Of a DNA stretch of 64,000 nt, positions 8,242 to 17,392 are shown piece by piece. The stretch comes from JAGVSR01 sp963786675 (GTDB taxonomy: Bacteria; Pseudomonadota; Alphaproteobacteria; Rhizobiales; Hyphomicrobiaceae). A program made the position numbers and the translations under genes. A model generated the notes under the pieces. That model had not been told where the DNA came from. It saw nothing but the letters and a program-made list of their open reading frames with translations, and did no database searches. The DNA is taken from assembly GCA_963786675.1 (NCBI GenBank), contig CAWAZY010000005.1, forward strand, positions 1-64,000. The letters are read 5' to 3'. The first letter of the stretch is position 1. Each line of letters opens with the position of its first letter.

Positions 8242-10223
8242 AAGAAGTCGTACACCTTCTGCGCCATCTCGGCGGATATCCCCTCCACCGCTTTCAAATC
8301 CTCAATCCCCGCCTTTGAGACGGATTTTGCCGATCCAAAGTGATTAAGCAGCGCGCGCCGGCGCGTGGGGCCGATGCCCGCGATTTCGTCGAGGGGATTG
8401 GCGCTGATCGACTTGGACCGCTTGGCCCGATGGGTGCCGATGGCGAAGCGATGCGCTTCGTCGCGCAGCCGCTGGATGAAATAGAGCACCGGGTCGCGAG
8501 GTTCGAGCATGAAGGGCTGGGCGCGCCCGGGCACGTGGAAATGCTCCCGGCCCGCGTCGCGATCGGGGCCTTTCGCAACGCCGACGAGTGGAATGTCTTC
8601 TAAGCCAAGCTCGGCCAGCACGTCCCGTGCGACGGCCAACTGTCCCGCGCCGCCGTCGATAAGAACCAGATCGGGCCGGTCGGGGAATGCGCGCTCTGTG
8701 TCATCGGCGATGGTGACGGTTTCGGGTTGCAGCCCATCGGCAGATGATGTTGGTGGCGCGGTTGCCGGAGCGGGCATGATGGCGCCTTCGGTCTCGGCCA
8801 GCCGCTTGAAGCGCCGCGTCAGCACTTCGCGCATCATGGCGTAGTCGTCGCCGGGGGCGGTGTCGGGCGACTTGATGTTGAACTTGCGGTACGCGCTCTT
8901 GGCAAACCCCTCCGGTCCGGCCACGATCATCGCGCCGACCGAGTTCGTCCCGGAAATGTGGCTGTTGTCGTAGACCTCGATGCGGCGTGGCATTTCGGGC
9001 AATTCAAAGCGTTCCGCCACCCCTTCGAGCAACCGGGCTTGTGATGAGGTCTCCGCCAGCTTGCGGCCCAGGGCCTCCCGCGCGTTGTTGAGCGCATGCT
9101 CGACAAGGCCCGATTTCGTGCCGCGGCTGGGAACGCGAATATCGACCTTGCGCTCGGCCTTGGTGGTGAGCGCCTCGGCCATTAGCGTGCGATCCTCGAA
9201 GTCGTGCGAAACGAGAAGCAGCCGGGGCACGGGCTTGTCGTCATAAAACTGGGCGATGAAACTGGCGAGCACCTCTTCGACCGGCACGGATTTGTCGGCT
9301 TTCGGGTAGTAGGCGCGATTGCCCCAGTTTTGTCCGGCGCGGAAGAAGAAAACCTGGATGCAGGTCTGCCCGCCCTCCTGGTGCGCCGCGAAGACATCCG
9401 CTTCCTCGATGTTGTCCGGATTGATGGCCTGATCGGCCTGCACGTGCGCCAGGGCCCAAAGACGATTGCGGTATTTCGCGGCGCGCTCGAATTCGAGTGC
9501 ATCCGAGGCGTCCTGCATGAGCTTTTGATACATCTCGCGGACCGACTGGCTCTCGCCACGCAGGAAGCGCACGGCCTCGTTGACGAGCGCGTTGTAGTCC
9601 GCGTCCGGGATTTCGTGCGTGCACGGGCCAGCGCAGCGCTTGATCTGGAACAGCAGGCACGGTCGCGTGCGGCCTTCGAACACACTGTCGGAGCATGAGC
9701 GCAAAAGAAATGCGCGCTGCAGCATGCTGATCGCGCGGGTGACGGCGCCCGCCGAGGCGAACGGCCCGAAGTAGTCGCCCTTGGCTGTGCGCGCGCCGCG
9801 ATGTTTGACAATCTGGGGCGCGGGCGTGTCGCGCCGGATGAGGATGTAGGGAAATGATTTGTCGTCGCGCATCAGAACGTTGAAGCGCGGTTTGAACCGC
9901 TTGATGAGATTGGCTTCGAGCAGCAGTGCCTCGGCCTCGGTGCGGACGGTGACGAACTCCATCGATGCCGTCAGCGAAATCATCCGCGCGATACGATTGG
10001 AATGGCCGACCCCGCGCGCGTAGTTCGAGACACGCGCCTTCAGGTTGCGCGCCTTGCCGACGTAGAGCACCGTCTCTTCCGCATCGAGCATGCGGTACAC
10101 ACCGGGTTGGGACGGCAGCGTCTTGAGGTAGCCGGCGATGACCTCCGGTCCCGTTGGAAGCACGGTGGATGTGATATCGCCGGATGTGTCGTCTGCGGGC
10201 AGGTCGGCCATGGTGCGGAACAT
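8226..10223 (-). CDS. uvrC: UvrABC excinuclease subunit C
   Basis: Makes both incisions in nucleotide-excision repair. Domains in order: GIY-YIG nuclease (LPSQPGVYRMLDAEETVLYVGKARNLK region, 3' incision), a cysteine-containing stretch (CLLFQIKRCAGPC), UvrB-binding UVR motif around residue 215, RNase H-like C-terminal nuclease with IEVYDNSHISGTN and VLIDGGAGQL, and a tandem helix-hairpin-helix at the end (EIAGIGPTRRRALLNHFGS). ATG 10223 is my start; the frame is open to ATG 10319, which would add 32 non-conserved residues, and neither has a clear ribosome binding site. A non-conserved insert of about 30 residues (APATAPPTSSADGLQPE region) sits between the two nuclease halves. It is transcribed divergently from the TIR-fusion gene. 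Confidence 0.96.
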   Translation of the reverse strand: MFRTMADLPADDTSGDITSTVLPTGPEVIAGYLKTLPSQPGVYRMLDAEETVLYVGKARNLKARVSNYARGVGHSNRIARMISLTASMEFVTVRTEAEALLLEANLIKRFKPRFNVLMRDDKSFPYILIRRDTPAPQIVKHRGARTAKGDYFGPFASAGAVTRAISMLQRAFLLRSCSDSVFEGRTRPCLLFQIKRCAGPCTHEIPDADYNALVNEAVRFLRGESQSVREMYQKLMQDASDALEFERAAKYRNRLWALAHVQADQAINPDNIEEADVFAAHQEGGQTCIQVFFFRAGQNWGNRAYYPKADKSVPVEEVLASFIAQFYDDKPVPRLLLVSHDFEDRTLMAEALTTKAERKVDIRVPSRGTKSGLVEHALNNAREALGRKLAETSSQARLLEGVAERFELPEMPRRIEVYDNSHISGTNSVGAMIVAGPEGFAKSAYRKFNIKSPDTAPGDDYAMMREVLTRRFKRLAETEGAIMPAPATAPPTSSADGLQPETVTIADDTERAFPDRPDLVLIDGGAGQLAVARDVLAELGLEDIPLVGVAKGPDRDAGREHFHVPGRAQPFMLEPRDPVLYFIQRLRDEAHRFAIGTHRAKRSKSISANPLDEIAGIGPTRRRALLNHFGSAKSVSKAGIEDLKAVEGISAEMAQKVYDFFHERG

Positions 10224-10340
10224 TGGCTGCGCCGGCTCTTGCGTCAAGTTTCTGTCGTAAAGACTTGGACAACGGCAGTCGATTGCGAGGCTGCTATCTG
10301 TGTGCTGTAATGACGTCATTGCTCAGGTTGACGGGTCTCG

Positions 10341-12061
10341 ATGTCCATTCCGTCGGATTTCGAACGTTTAAAGGTCTTCATTTCATACTCGCGAAAGGAC
10401 AGCGCTTTCGCAGAAGACCTTCTGTTGGCGCTCGAAGCGGCAGGGTTCGATCCATACCTCGACAAGCACGATATTGTTCCCGGCGAGCCTTGGGAGGAGC
10501 GTCTCGATCGGTTGATTCAGGCTGCCGACACCGTGGTGTTCATCATTTCGCCCAACTCGATCAGGTCCGAGCGCGTCGAATGGGAAATCAATCGCACCGA
10601 AGACCTTGGCAAACGCATCATCCCGGTCGTCTGGCGCGAAGTCGCGGAGGCCGATACGCCGGTCCGGCTACGGCGGCTCAACTATGTGTTCTTCTCCGGC
10701 GAGGACCGGTCTTTCGGCCGTGGCCTCAGCGAACTCGCCAAAGCGCTGAAGACGGATCTGGATTGGATCCGCGCCCATACGGCCTATTCCGAGCAGGCGG
10801 TGCGGTGGAAATCCAAGGGGCAGCCGGAATCACTCCTTCTGCGCGGCGATGCGATCATTGAAGCCAAGGCCTGGATGGGCCGCCGTCCCAACAATGCCCC
10901 CGAACCCACCTTGGTGCAGCGCGAATTCATTGGTGAAAGCGAGACCGCCGAACAGGCGCGCAAGGCCTTTGAAAAGGCCCAAGCCGAGGCCATGAAGAAC
11001 GCCGAACTCGACAAGCTGAAGGCGCTACAGGAAAGTGACAAGCTGCGCCTTGAGGTGCTCGAACGGCAGCGGCGGATGTCCCGGTTGATGTTCGCCGGGC
11101 TCGTCGGGCTTTCGCTCCTGGGTGGTGGGATCGGCTGGCGCGAGTTGCGTAATTCTGAAGAAAGGCGGATCGCGGCTGAGGAACTCAACCGGCGCGAGCA
11201 GCAGATCAAGGAGTACGAACAGCAGCTGGCCCAGCTGACGCAGAGCATTGGCAGCGCCACCGCCTCCAAAGGCCTTGCCGACGGCGTCATCAAGGGCATT
11301 GACGATGGCGTCAACAAGGGCCGCGACATTGTTAAATCGGAACAGACGGACACCAAGGCGCCGTCGAAGAGATTTGTGCCGTTGACGCCCGAGGAAGTCA
11401 GGACGCTCATATCTCCAGACGCGGCGGCACTGATGGTGGCCTATGAAGTGGGCAGCCAAAGTGACTATGAGAAGCGATTTGCGCGTCCGGTCTGGCCCGG
11501 TCTCTCGTCGGGTGTGGTCATCGGGATCGGCTACGATCTCGGCTATCATACCGTGGAAGACGTTAGGGCTACCTGGGGTCCGCACCTTCCGGCCGGAGAC
11601 CTGGACCGACTTGCTGCCGTTGTTGGCAAGAAGGGTGAGGCAGCTAAAGAAGCCCTGGCCAGTGTCAGCGATATCCGCGTGCCTTGGGAGGCTGCGTTTG
11701 GGGTGTTCAACGATCAAACACTGGCCAAGTTTGGCGGGATGGTACTCGCCAATTTTCCCAATGCCCACGAACTACCACCCGACAGCTTTGGCGCGCTCGT
11801 CTCGCTCGTCTACAATCGGGGCACCAGTTTCGAAGGTGACAAGACGTGTCCACATGCGCAACATCCGCGACCTGATGGCCGCGCGCAAGTTCGAGCTCGT
11901 GCCCGAACAGTTTCGGGCTATGAAGAGCCTTTGGCCTGCCACTATGGGCGCGCCTGCACGCGCGTCGCGATGCGGAGGCTGCCTTGTTCGAGAAGGGTCT
12001 CCTGGAAGCCGCCAATGCCAAGGCACGCCAGGCCAGCGGGCAATTCCCGGGCAAAACCTGA
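10341..12061 (+). CDS. TIR domain / transmembrane / lysozyme-like fusion protein, frame broken twice
   Basis: Residues 9-135 form a TIR domain (LKVFISYSRKDSAFAEDLL; SPNSIRSERVEWEI, with Glu82 at the position of the NADase glutamate). Then come a charged coiled coil (about 195-245), one membrane helix (about 248-266), a second coiled coil (270-302), and a lysozyme-like domain from about residue 350 with a probable catalytic Glu in AYEVGS and the motif GIGYDLGY. As sequenced, the frame fails near 11841: dropping one A restores GDRRVHMRNIRDLM. It fails again near 11946-11951, after which RLHARRDAEAALFEKGLLEA follows. Corrected, the protein would be 572 residues ending at 12061; the uncorrected frame runs on as nonsense to 12281. 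TIR and lysozyme-like parts are each known families; their fusion through a membrane segment suggests an envelope-facing sensor or effector, which is inference. Confidence 0.78.
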
Positions 12062-12186
12062 TCGGAATCCGGCGCAGCCGGCAGGGCAGCTCCCGCCAGG
12101 GCCGATCTGTTCGTTGAAACGTTCCAACGCCACAAAACCGCCACGCCTTGGCGCGCCTTGTCGGGGGAACCCACCGTCGAGGCCTC

Positions 12187-13155
12187 ATGCGCGCGCGACT
12201 GAAGATTGCGATCATTGCTGCATTTCTGGTCCCTGCCGCCGCCTTGGCGGCCGGGGCCAAAAAGCCTGCGCCCGCGTCTGACTTCCCCAAGGCGGAATCC
12301 GTCCTCAAGTGGATCAACGCCTACCGCGAAAATCCAGAGCCGGACAAATTGCCTGCCGCTGTGCGCGCCATGGGCGAGCACGGCATGCTGCGCGAACTGG
12401 AACAGGCAGGCTTGCAGGTCGGCTTTATTGCCGGGGTGCTCGGCACCAATCCGGATGCGGCCACCCGCCTCGTCGCCGGCATGTTCCCGATGCCGCCCGA
12501 TGAGCAGGTCATACTCATCAAAGCCATCGCCTATTCGGGCCTGCCCAACTGGAAGGGCCTGCTGGTGGCGTTCAACGAGCGGATGCCCGCGCGCCGGGTC
12601 CTGATCGACAAATATCTGTACGGCGACGGCCAGACGCTGTTCCAGCTGCCGCTCGATGAGGGCGCCGTCGTGCTCGATACGCACTGGGGTTACTATTTCG
12701 GCAGCGGTTCTGAACCGGCGCTCGCCCGCATCGTCTCCGCATTGCAATGGTCGAAGGAGGCCAACGATGTGGAGCGCCTGACCATCGCGGCCATGTCCAA
12801 GTGGACGCTGGCCTCCAACGCCACGCGCGACAAGCTCCTGCTCGACGACTTGAAGGATCAGATGAACCTGCAGGGCGATGAGACCGTCCGCGTGGCATTG
12901 CGCGAAGTGATCCTGGCGGCGGAGACTTTCGAGACAGCGAAAATCCGGCGCGACGCCGTCAAAGCCATCGACGACCTGAAGGCGAAGGGTCCGGAGAGCA
13001 AGCGCACCTACGCCTGGTGGGGACAGGCGGGTCAGACGGCGCTGGCGCTGGGCTGCGTGGCGGCGAGCGCGCTGGGTCAGGTACAACTCGGCATTCCCTG
13101 CGTGGTCGGCGGGGCGGTTTCGGGGGCCGCGCTCAAGTATCTGGCGCCGGAGTAA
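12187..13155 (+). CDS. exported protein of unknown function
   Basis: 322 residues from ATG 12187. An N-terminal signal peptide (MRARLKIAIIAAFLVPAAAL, cleavage near AAGA) is followed by an all-helical body and a hydrophobic, Gly/Ala-rich C-terminus (about residues 285-318) that could be a membrane hairpin. No known domain is recognised. The body reads like a repeat of small helical units (AGVLGTNPDAATRLVAGMF) as in TPR/Sel1-like folds. It is downstream of the TIR-lysozyme gene on the same strand with a 125-base gap, so a functional link is possible but unproven. A TIR-fusion partner role or an independent envelope role are both open. Confidence 0.75.
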   Translation: MRARLKIAIIAAFLVPAAALAAGAKKPAPASDFPKAESVLKWINAYRENPEPDKLPAAVRAMGEHGMLRELEQAGLQVGFIAGVLGTNPDAATRLVAGMFPMPPDEQVILIKAIAYSGLPNWKGLLVAFNERMPARRVLIDKYLYGDGQTLFQLPLDEGAVVLDTHWGYYFGSGSEPALARIVSALQWSKEANDVERLTIAAMSKWTLASNATRDKLLLDDLKDQMNLQGDETVRVALREVILAAETFETAKIRRDAVKAIDDLKAKGPESKRTYAWWGQAGQTALALGCVAASALGQVQLGIPCVVGGAVSGAALKYLAPE

Positions 13156-13275
13156 TACTTTGAGCGCCGCGCGCGTCAGGGAGCCGGTTTCAGGGGCCGG
13201 GTTGCCTGCCGCCCCCCGGTGCGATAACCAATCTGCCTCTCTCTCATCACGGATGAACATAGGCAGGTTCCACCC

Positions 13276-14745
13276 ATGGCGCGTTCCGAAACTTCGAAGC
13301 TGATCCGCGGCGGAACCGGCGATTGGGAAGTCGTCATCGGCATGGAAGTCCATGCCCAGGTGGCGTCGCGCTCCAAGCTCTTCTCGGGGTCTTCGACGGC
13401 CTTCGGCGGTTCGCCCAACAGCCATGTGTCGCTCGTCGACGCCGCCATGCCGGGCATGCTGCCGGTGATCAACGAGGAATGCGTCGCGCAGGCCGTCCGC
13501 ACGGGGCTCGGCCTCAAGGCCGAGATCAATCTGCGCAGCATTTTCGACCGCAAGAACTACTTCTATCCCGACCTGCCGCAGGGCTACCAGATCTCCCAGT
13601 ACAAGCAGCCGGTGGTTGGCGAAGGCGAGGTGGAGATCGAGGTCGACGGCGACACGAAAAGGGTTGGCATCGAACGTCTGCATCTGGAGCAGGATGCGGG
13701 TAAGTCGATCCACGACCAGCATCCCGATTATTCCTACGTCGATCTCAATCGCTCCGGCGTGGCGCTGATGGAAATCGTGTCCAAGCCCGATTTGCGCTCG
13801 TCCAAGGAAGCGCAGGCTTATGTGACGAAGCTGCGCACGATCCTGCGCTATCTGGGCACCTGCGACGGCGACATGGAGAAAGGCAACCTGCGCGCCGACG
13901 TCAACGTCTCGGTCCGCCGCCCCGGCGAAGATCTGGGCACGCGGTGCGAAATCAAGAACGTCAATTCCATCCGCTTCATCGGTCAGGCGATCGAGGTGGA
14001 AGCGCGCCGTCAGATCGATATTCTGGAAGACGGCGGCAAGATCGATCAGGAAACGCGCCTGTTCGATCCGGGCAAGGGCGAGACGCGGTCCATGCGCTCC
14101 AAGGAAGAAGCGCACGATTATCGCTATTTCCCCGATCCTGATCTTCTGCCGCTGGAACTGGAGCAGGCCTGGGTGGACGATCTGGCCCAGCATCTCCCGG
14201 AATTGCCCGATGAAAAGCGCGCCCGCTTCATGAAAGACTACGGCCTGTCAGCCTACGACGCGGCCGTGCTGGTTGCCGAGCGCGAGAATGCTGACTTCTT
14301 TGAAGCCGTCGCCAAGGGACGCGACGGCAAGCAGGCGGCGAACTGGGTCATCAACGAGTTGTTCGGCCGTCTCAACAAAGAGGGCAAGAACATAGAGAAT
14401 TCGCCTGTGTCAGCCCAGCAGCTCGGCGGACTGGTTGAACTGATCACGTCCGGTGTCATCTCGGGCAAGATCGCCAAGGACCTGTTTGAGATCCTGTGGA
14501 CCGAGGGCGGCGACCCGGCCGAAATTGTCGAGACGCGCGGTATGAAGCAGGTGACCGACCTCGGCGCCATCGAAAAAGCCGTGGACGAGATCCTGGCAGC
14601 CAACCCGGACAAGGCGGAGCAGGCGAAGCTCAAGCCCAACTTGCTGGGATGGTTTGTCGGTCAGGTGATGAAGTCATCCGGGGGTAAGGCGAACCCCGCG
14701 GCCGTCAGCGACATTTTGAAGACGAAGCTCGGCATCGAGGTGTAA
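13276..14745 (+). CDS. gatB: aspartyl/glutamyl-tRNA amidotransferase subunit B
   Basis: 489 residues. GatB is the kinase-like, tRNA-binding subunit of the GatCAB complex that turns Glu-tRNA(Gln) and Asp-tRNA(Asn) into Gln- and Asn-tRNA. Signatures: WEVVIGMEVHAQ at the N-terminus, the family pattern YFYPDLPQGYQISQ, GVALMEIVSKPDLRS, and a C-terminal tRNA-binding YqeY-like tail ending with LLGWFVGQVMKSSGGKANP. The ATG follows CAGGTTCCACCC with a modest binding site. gatA and gatC are not in this window, a common separation in alphaproteobacteria. Confidence 0.97.
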   Translation: MARSETSKLIRGGTGDWEVVIGMEVHAQVASRSKLFSGSSTAFGGSPNSHVSLVDAAMPGMLPVINEECVAQAVRTGLGLKAEINLRSIFDRKNYFYPDLPQGYQISQYKQPVVGEGEVEIEVDGDTKRVGIERLHLEQDAGKSIHDQHPDYSYVDLNRSGVALMEIVSKPDLRSSKEAQAYVTKLRTILRYLGTCDGDMEKGNLRADVNVSVRRPGEDLGTRCEIKNVNSIRFIGQAIEVEARRQIDILEDGGKIDQETRLFDPGKGETRSMRSKEEAHDYRYFPDPDLLPLELEQAWVDDLAQHLPELPDEKRARFMKDYGLSAYDAAVLVAERENADFFEAVAKGRDGKQAANWVINELFGRLNKEGKNIENSPVSAQQLGGLVELITSGVISGKIAKDLFEILWTEGGDPAEIVETRGMKQVTDLGAIEKAVDEILAANPDKAEQAKLKPNLLGWFVGQVMKSSGGKANPAAVSDILKTKLGIEV

Positions 14746-14779
14746 ACCCCGGCTGGGCAATACCAATTGCGAGGACCGC

Positions 14780-15364
14780 ATGCTTCCCGATTGCTTCGAC
14801 TGCAAGTACGGCGGCGGCGAGCATCCGTGCCGCAAGCCCGATGGGTCTTTTGATTTCGACAAGGTTGCGTCGGCGATCGTGGCGCGCGCGCGGGCCTATC
14901 AGGTGGCCGATGAACCCGGCGGCGAGGTCGCCGAAGACGCAGCAACTGATTGGGTGACCGACTGCGAGTATGAGACAGTCGAAGATCATCCCCAGTTACT
15001 GGTCCGCTTGATCGTCGCCACCATGGATGCGTGCGAGACGCCTCAGGATGCCGCGTTCGTGGCCGCGGGCCTCATCGAGAACGCCATGGTTAAGCATGGC
15101 CCCAAGCTGATTGATCAGGTGGAAGCACTGGCTGCCAAGAGTCCCAAGTTCAGCTACATCCTGTCGGGCATGTGGAGCCAGGGCGGCAGCGTCGACAAGG
15201 ACGTCTGGGCGCGCATCGGGCGCGCAGTCTCATCACGCCCCCGCATGAGCGATGATGGGCGCGGTCCGGCGGACGGCAGCCCGGTGGTGGTGCTGGAGGA
15301 AGATCAGGCCATAGCGCTGATGCGGGAACGCGTGACTGAAGCTGCCCGCGCTCTCGAGCTGTAG
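14780..15364 (+). CDS. conserved protein of unknown function, DUF6869-like
   Basis: 194 residues, soluble. The N-terminus has a CxxC-containing stretch (PDCFDCKYGGGEHPC), unusual and possibly metal-binding. The middle has LIENAMVKHGPKLIDQVEAL followed by SGMWSQGG, which recalls the DUF6869 pattern of acidic helices, a HG..hI..vE block and an S-x-x-W motif; I hold that assignment loosely. GAGGA lies five bases before the ATG. It begins 34 bases after gatB and may be co-transcribed with it. Confidence 0.65.
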   Translation: MLPDCFDCKYGGGEHPCRKPDGSFDFDKVASAIVARARAYQVADEPGGEVAEDAATDWVTDCEYETVEDHPQLLVRLIVATMDACETPQDAAFVAAGLIENAMVKHGPKLIDQVEALAAKSPKFSYILSGMWSQGGSVDKDVWARIGRAVSSRPRMSDDGRGPADGSPVVVLEEDQAIALMRERVTEAARALEL

Positions 15365-15382
15365 CCCGGCACTGAAAAGGCT

Positions 15383-15541
15383 CTAGGCCTTCTTGGCGAC
15401 GCGGGCCTTACCGGCGAGCTTCTTCAGACGCTTGCGTGCAGCCGCCGTATTTCCCTGGATGCGGGTCGTCTTGGGGCGGGGAATGGCGCGGCGGGCCTTC
15501 TTCTTCTGCGTCTCGACGTTGCGCGCGCTACGGGCGGTCAT
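15383..15541 (-). CDS. small, highly basic protein (52 aa)
   Basis: A 52-residue frame from ATG 15541 to TAG 15383, preceded by AAGGA nine bases upstream. The product (MTARSARNVETQKKKARRAI at its start, ending RVAKKA) has about 18 Lys/Arg and no Asp, Cys or Trp; a nucleic-acid-binding role such as a ribosome- or DNA-associated peptide is plausible. I recall similar short basic proteins in other Hyphomicrobiales. It lies between two convergent genes. Confidence 0.6.
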   Translation of the reverse strand: MTARSARNVETQKKKARRAIPRPKTTRIQGNTAAARKRLKKLAGKARVAKKA

Positions 15542-15650
15542 GGGATCTGATCCTTGAAATCGGTCTGAGGGCGCGCGGTCGGCGCTGGCCCGGTAAAGGG
15601 AAGCGCACCCTCTAGGCTAAATCCAGGCCAGTTGGCAAGCCGCGAACCGC

Positions 15651-16673
15651 TTAGAAACTGAAAAACCGCTGCAATATGGGCATTGGGGCCAGCAGCGCGG
15701 CCGTCCAGATGGCGGCGGATACAAGACTAAGTGCGACGAAGGCGCCCATGGGCTGCTGTTGAGCCCCCGCCGCCAGCGGCACGAACGAGCGCAGCGTTGT
15801 GTGGAATTTACTCGGCAAAATGCCGGTCACCCCCCACCGTTCAACGAACGAGACCGCCCGCGTCGCCGATTCCGGGCTCCAACTGTTAGGCCAGACATCG
15901 TGCAGGTCGCGCTCGTGCTTGCGGCCGGTCAGATAGCCATGCAGGTCGCCGGCGAAGGCGCCTGCGATACTCGCAAGAAGTCCCAGGGCCGGATCAGCAC
16001 CGGCGTAGAAGAAGGCGGCGCCTAAGGCCACAAAGAGGATCAGCGTCGGGATCGCGAGTAGCGGCATGGGAATGCTGTTGAGGTAGGCGGTCAGGAACAA
16101 CAGCGCGGCGACGAGCATCTGGTGATCGCGCACGAAACCGATGATCTCCTCGCGGAATGTCACCAGGAAGAAACTGGGCGCGATGATTCCCGCGGCCCAG
16201 ATAAAGGCGCTGACGGCGTTGGCGATCTGGAACGTCAGCTGGCGCATGCCGAACATGCCCGCGACGACGGGAATGACCGAGCGAACCGGTCCGAAGAAAT
16301 GGCCGAAGAACACGCTCCATCCGCCCCACCGGCTGAAAAAGTGTTCGCCATGTTGGATAAGCTGGGGCTGGTTGCGAAACGGCCAGATCGTGTGGATGCT
16401 GTCCTTGAAGTAGAGCCCGATCCAGTATGAGACCGCATAGCCCAGCGTGCCGCCCAGGCCCGCCGAGATCACGGCTGGGAGCAGAATGGTGTGACTGGCG
16501 CCGCTGGCGGCGAGCAACGCGGTGATGCCGACCAGGATCGCCGTCCCAGGCCACAAAAGCGAGAAGAAGCAGAAGCTCTCGGCGAACGCGACGAGAAAGG
16601 CCACTGGAACCGCCCACTCTTCGTGCTCTCTGACGAAGGTGACAATGATCTGAACGAAGTCCTGCACGCTCAT
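15651..16673 (-). CDS. DedA-family membrane protein with two DedA/VTT halves
   Basis: 340 residues, against about 200-220 for ordinary DedA proteins. The first half has the VTT-type re-entrant start (VPVAFLVAFAESFCFFSLLW) and the family arginine motif FGPVRSVIPVVAGMFGM. The second half repeats the layout with VALGAAFFYAGADPALGLLA, GDLHGYLTGRKHER and the arginine motif TLRSFVPLAAGAQQQP. About ten hydrophobic segments are visible. DedA proteins act in polyprenyl-phosphate or phospholipid flipping and membrane energetics. A tandem arrangement inside one chain could mimic the dimer that single-domain members form. No strong ribosome binding site is seen. Confidence 0.85.
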   Translation of the reverse strand: MSVQDFVQIIVTFVREHEEWAVPVAFLVAFAESFCFFSLLWPGTAILVGITALLAASGASHTILLPAVISAGLGGTLGYAVSYWIGLYFKDSIHTIWPFRNQPQLIQHGEHFFSRWGGWSVFFGHFFGPVRSVIPVVAGMFGMRQLTFQIANAVSAFIWAAGIIAPSFFLVTFREEIIGFVRDHQMLVAALLFLTAYLNSIPMPLLAIPTLILFVALGAAFFYAGADPALGLLASIAGAFAGDLHGYLTGRKHERDLHDVWPNSWSPESATRAVSFVERWGVTGILPSKFHTTLRSFVPLAAGAQQQPMGAFVALSLVSAAIWTAALLAPMPILQRFFSF

Positions 16674-16770
16674 CGGGGGCCTTCAATGCTGGGCCTGCGG
16701 GTCAGGCCATGACGTCTGTGTGCGCAGGATCGTGCCTGTCCGGCGCTGAATTGGGAAGTGCCCAAAGTCA

Positions 16771-17244
16771 TCAAGTCTTCCTGCAGCGCCGGTTGTATTC
16801 GTTGCCGAGTTCGCGGCTGATTTCACCCGCGAGGATGACACCGCGCGAGACCTGGGCCGGAGATAGGCCACTTCCGCTCGCGCGCAAGATGGCGGGGCCC
16901 GCATCGGCCTCCTGCCGGCCGGTCTGCAATTCCGCGCAGCTCAGTTCTTTCTTCTTGGTTTTGAACGCAAAAAGCCTGACGCCGGAAGCGTAGGCCGCGG
17001 CATCCGGCCGCTGGCTGATCCAACTGCGCTGGGGGTCGGAGACCAAGGCTTTCAGGGTCGACTGACGTTGTGAAATGCAACCTGGGCTGTCGTCGACGCA
17101 GCGCAGGCCGGCCTGGGCGGTTGTGTAATTAATGCCGTCCCCGCCCGCGCATCCTCCGGCGAGAATCGCGATCAACATGGCAAGGCCCAGGGGCCGGCTG
17201 ATGGGGTCAGCGCGGTCATTCGGCATCTGAATTGGGCGCGGCAT
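16771..17244 (-). CDS. lipoprotein of unknown function
   Basis: 157 residues with a lipobox LAGGC (lipidated Cys near residue 32) after a hydrophobic leader, so an envelope lipoprotein. Other cysteines (CVDDSPGC, SCAEL, RRCRKT) could form disulfides. AGGAG lies five bases before ATG 17244. No family is recognised; the C-terminal GVILAGEISRELGNEYNRRC region looks helical. It starts divergently from the quinone oxidoreductase gene. Confidence 0.75.
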   Translation of the reverse strand: MPRPIQMPNDRADPISRPLGLAMLIAILAGGCAGGDGINYTTAQAGLRCVDDSPGCISQRQSTLKALVSDPQRSWISQRPDAAAYASGVRLFAFKTKKKELSCAELQTGRQEADAGPAILRASGSGLSPAQVSRGVILAGEISRELGNEYNRRCRKT

Positions 17245-17392
17245 GGCGCTCCTGCGGTGTCCTAAGCTTGCCTGCGCTTATGGGGCGGCCGTGGCGGGGT
17301 CAAGGCACATTGGTGCCCTTTTCGTTTTTCCGCGGCCGTCGTGTGGGATAGAAACGCGCCGCGCGCTTCGGCCGCGCGCCAGTTTTGGAGAC

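Noticed and set aside
11707..14193. An 828-residue open frame on the minus strand opposite gatB and its upstream genes
   Set aside because: It runs antisense to gatB, a clear gene with family motifs, and has the His/Arg/Asp-rich composition of a shadow frame. No ribosome binding site or domain supports it.
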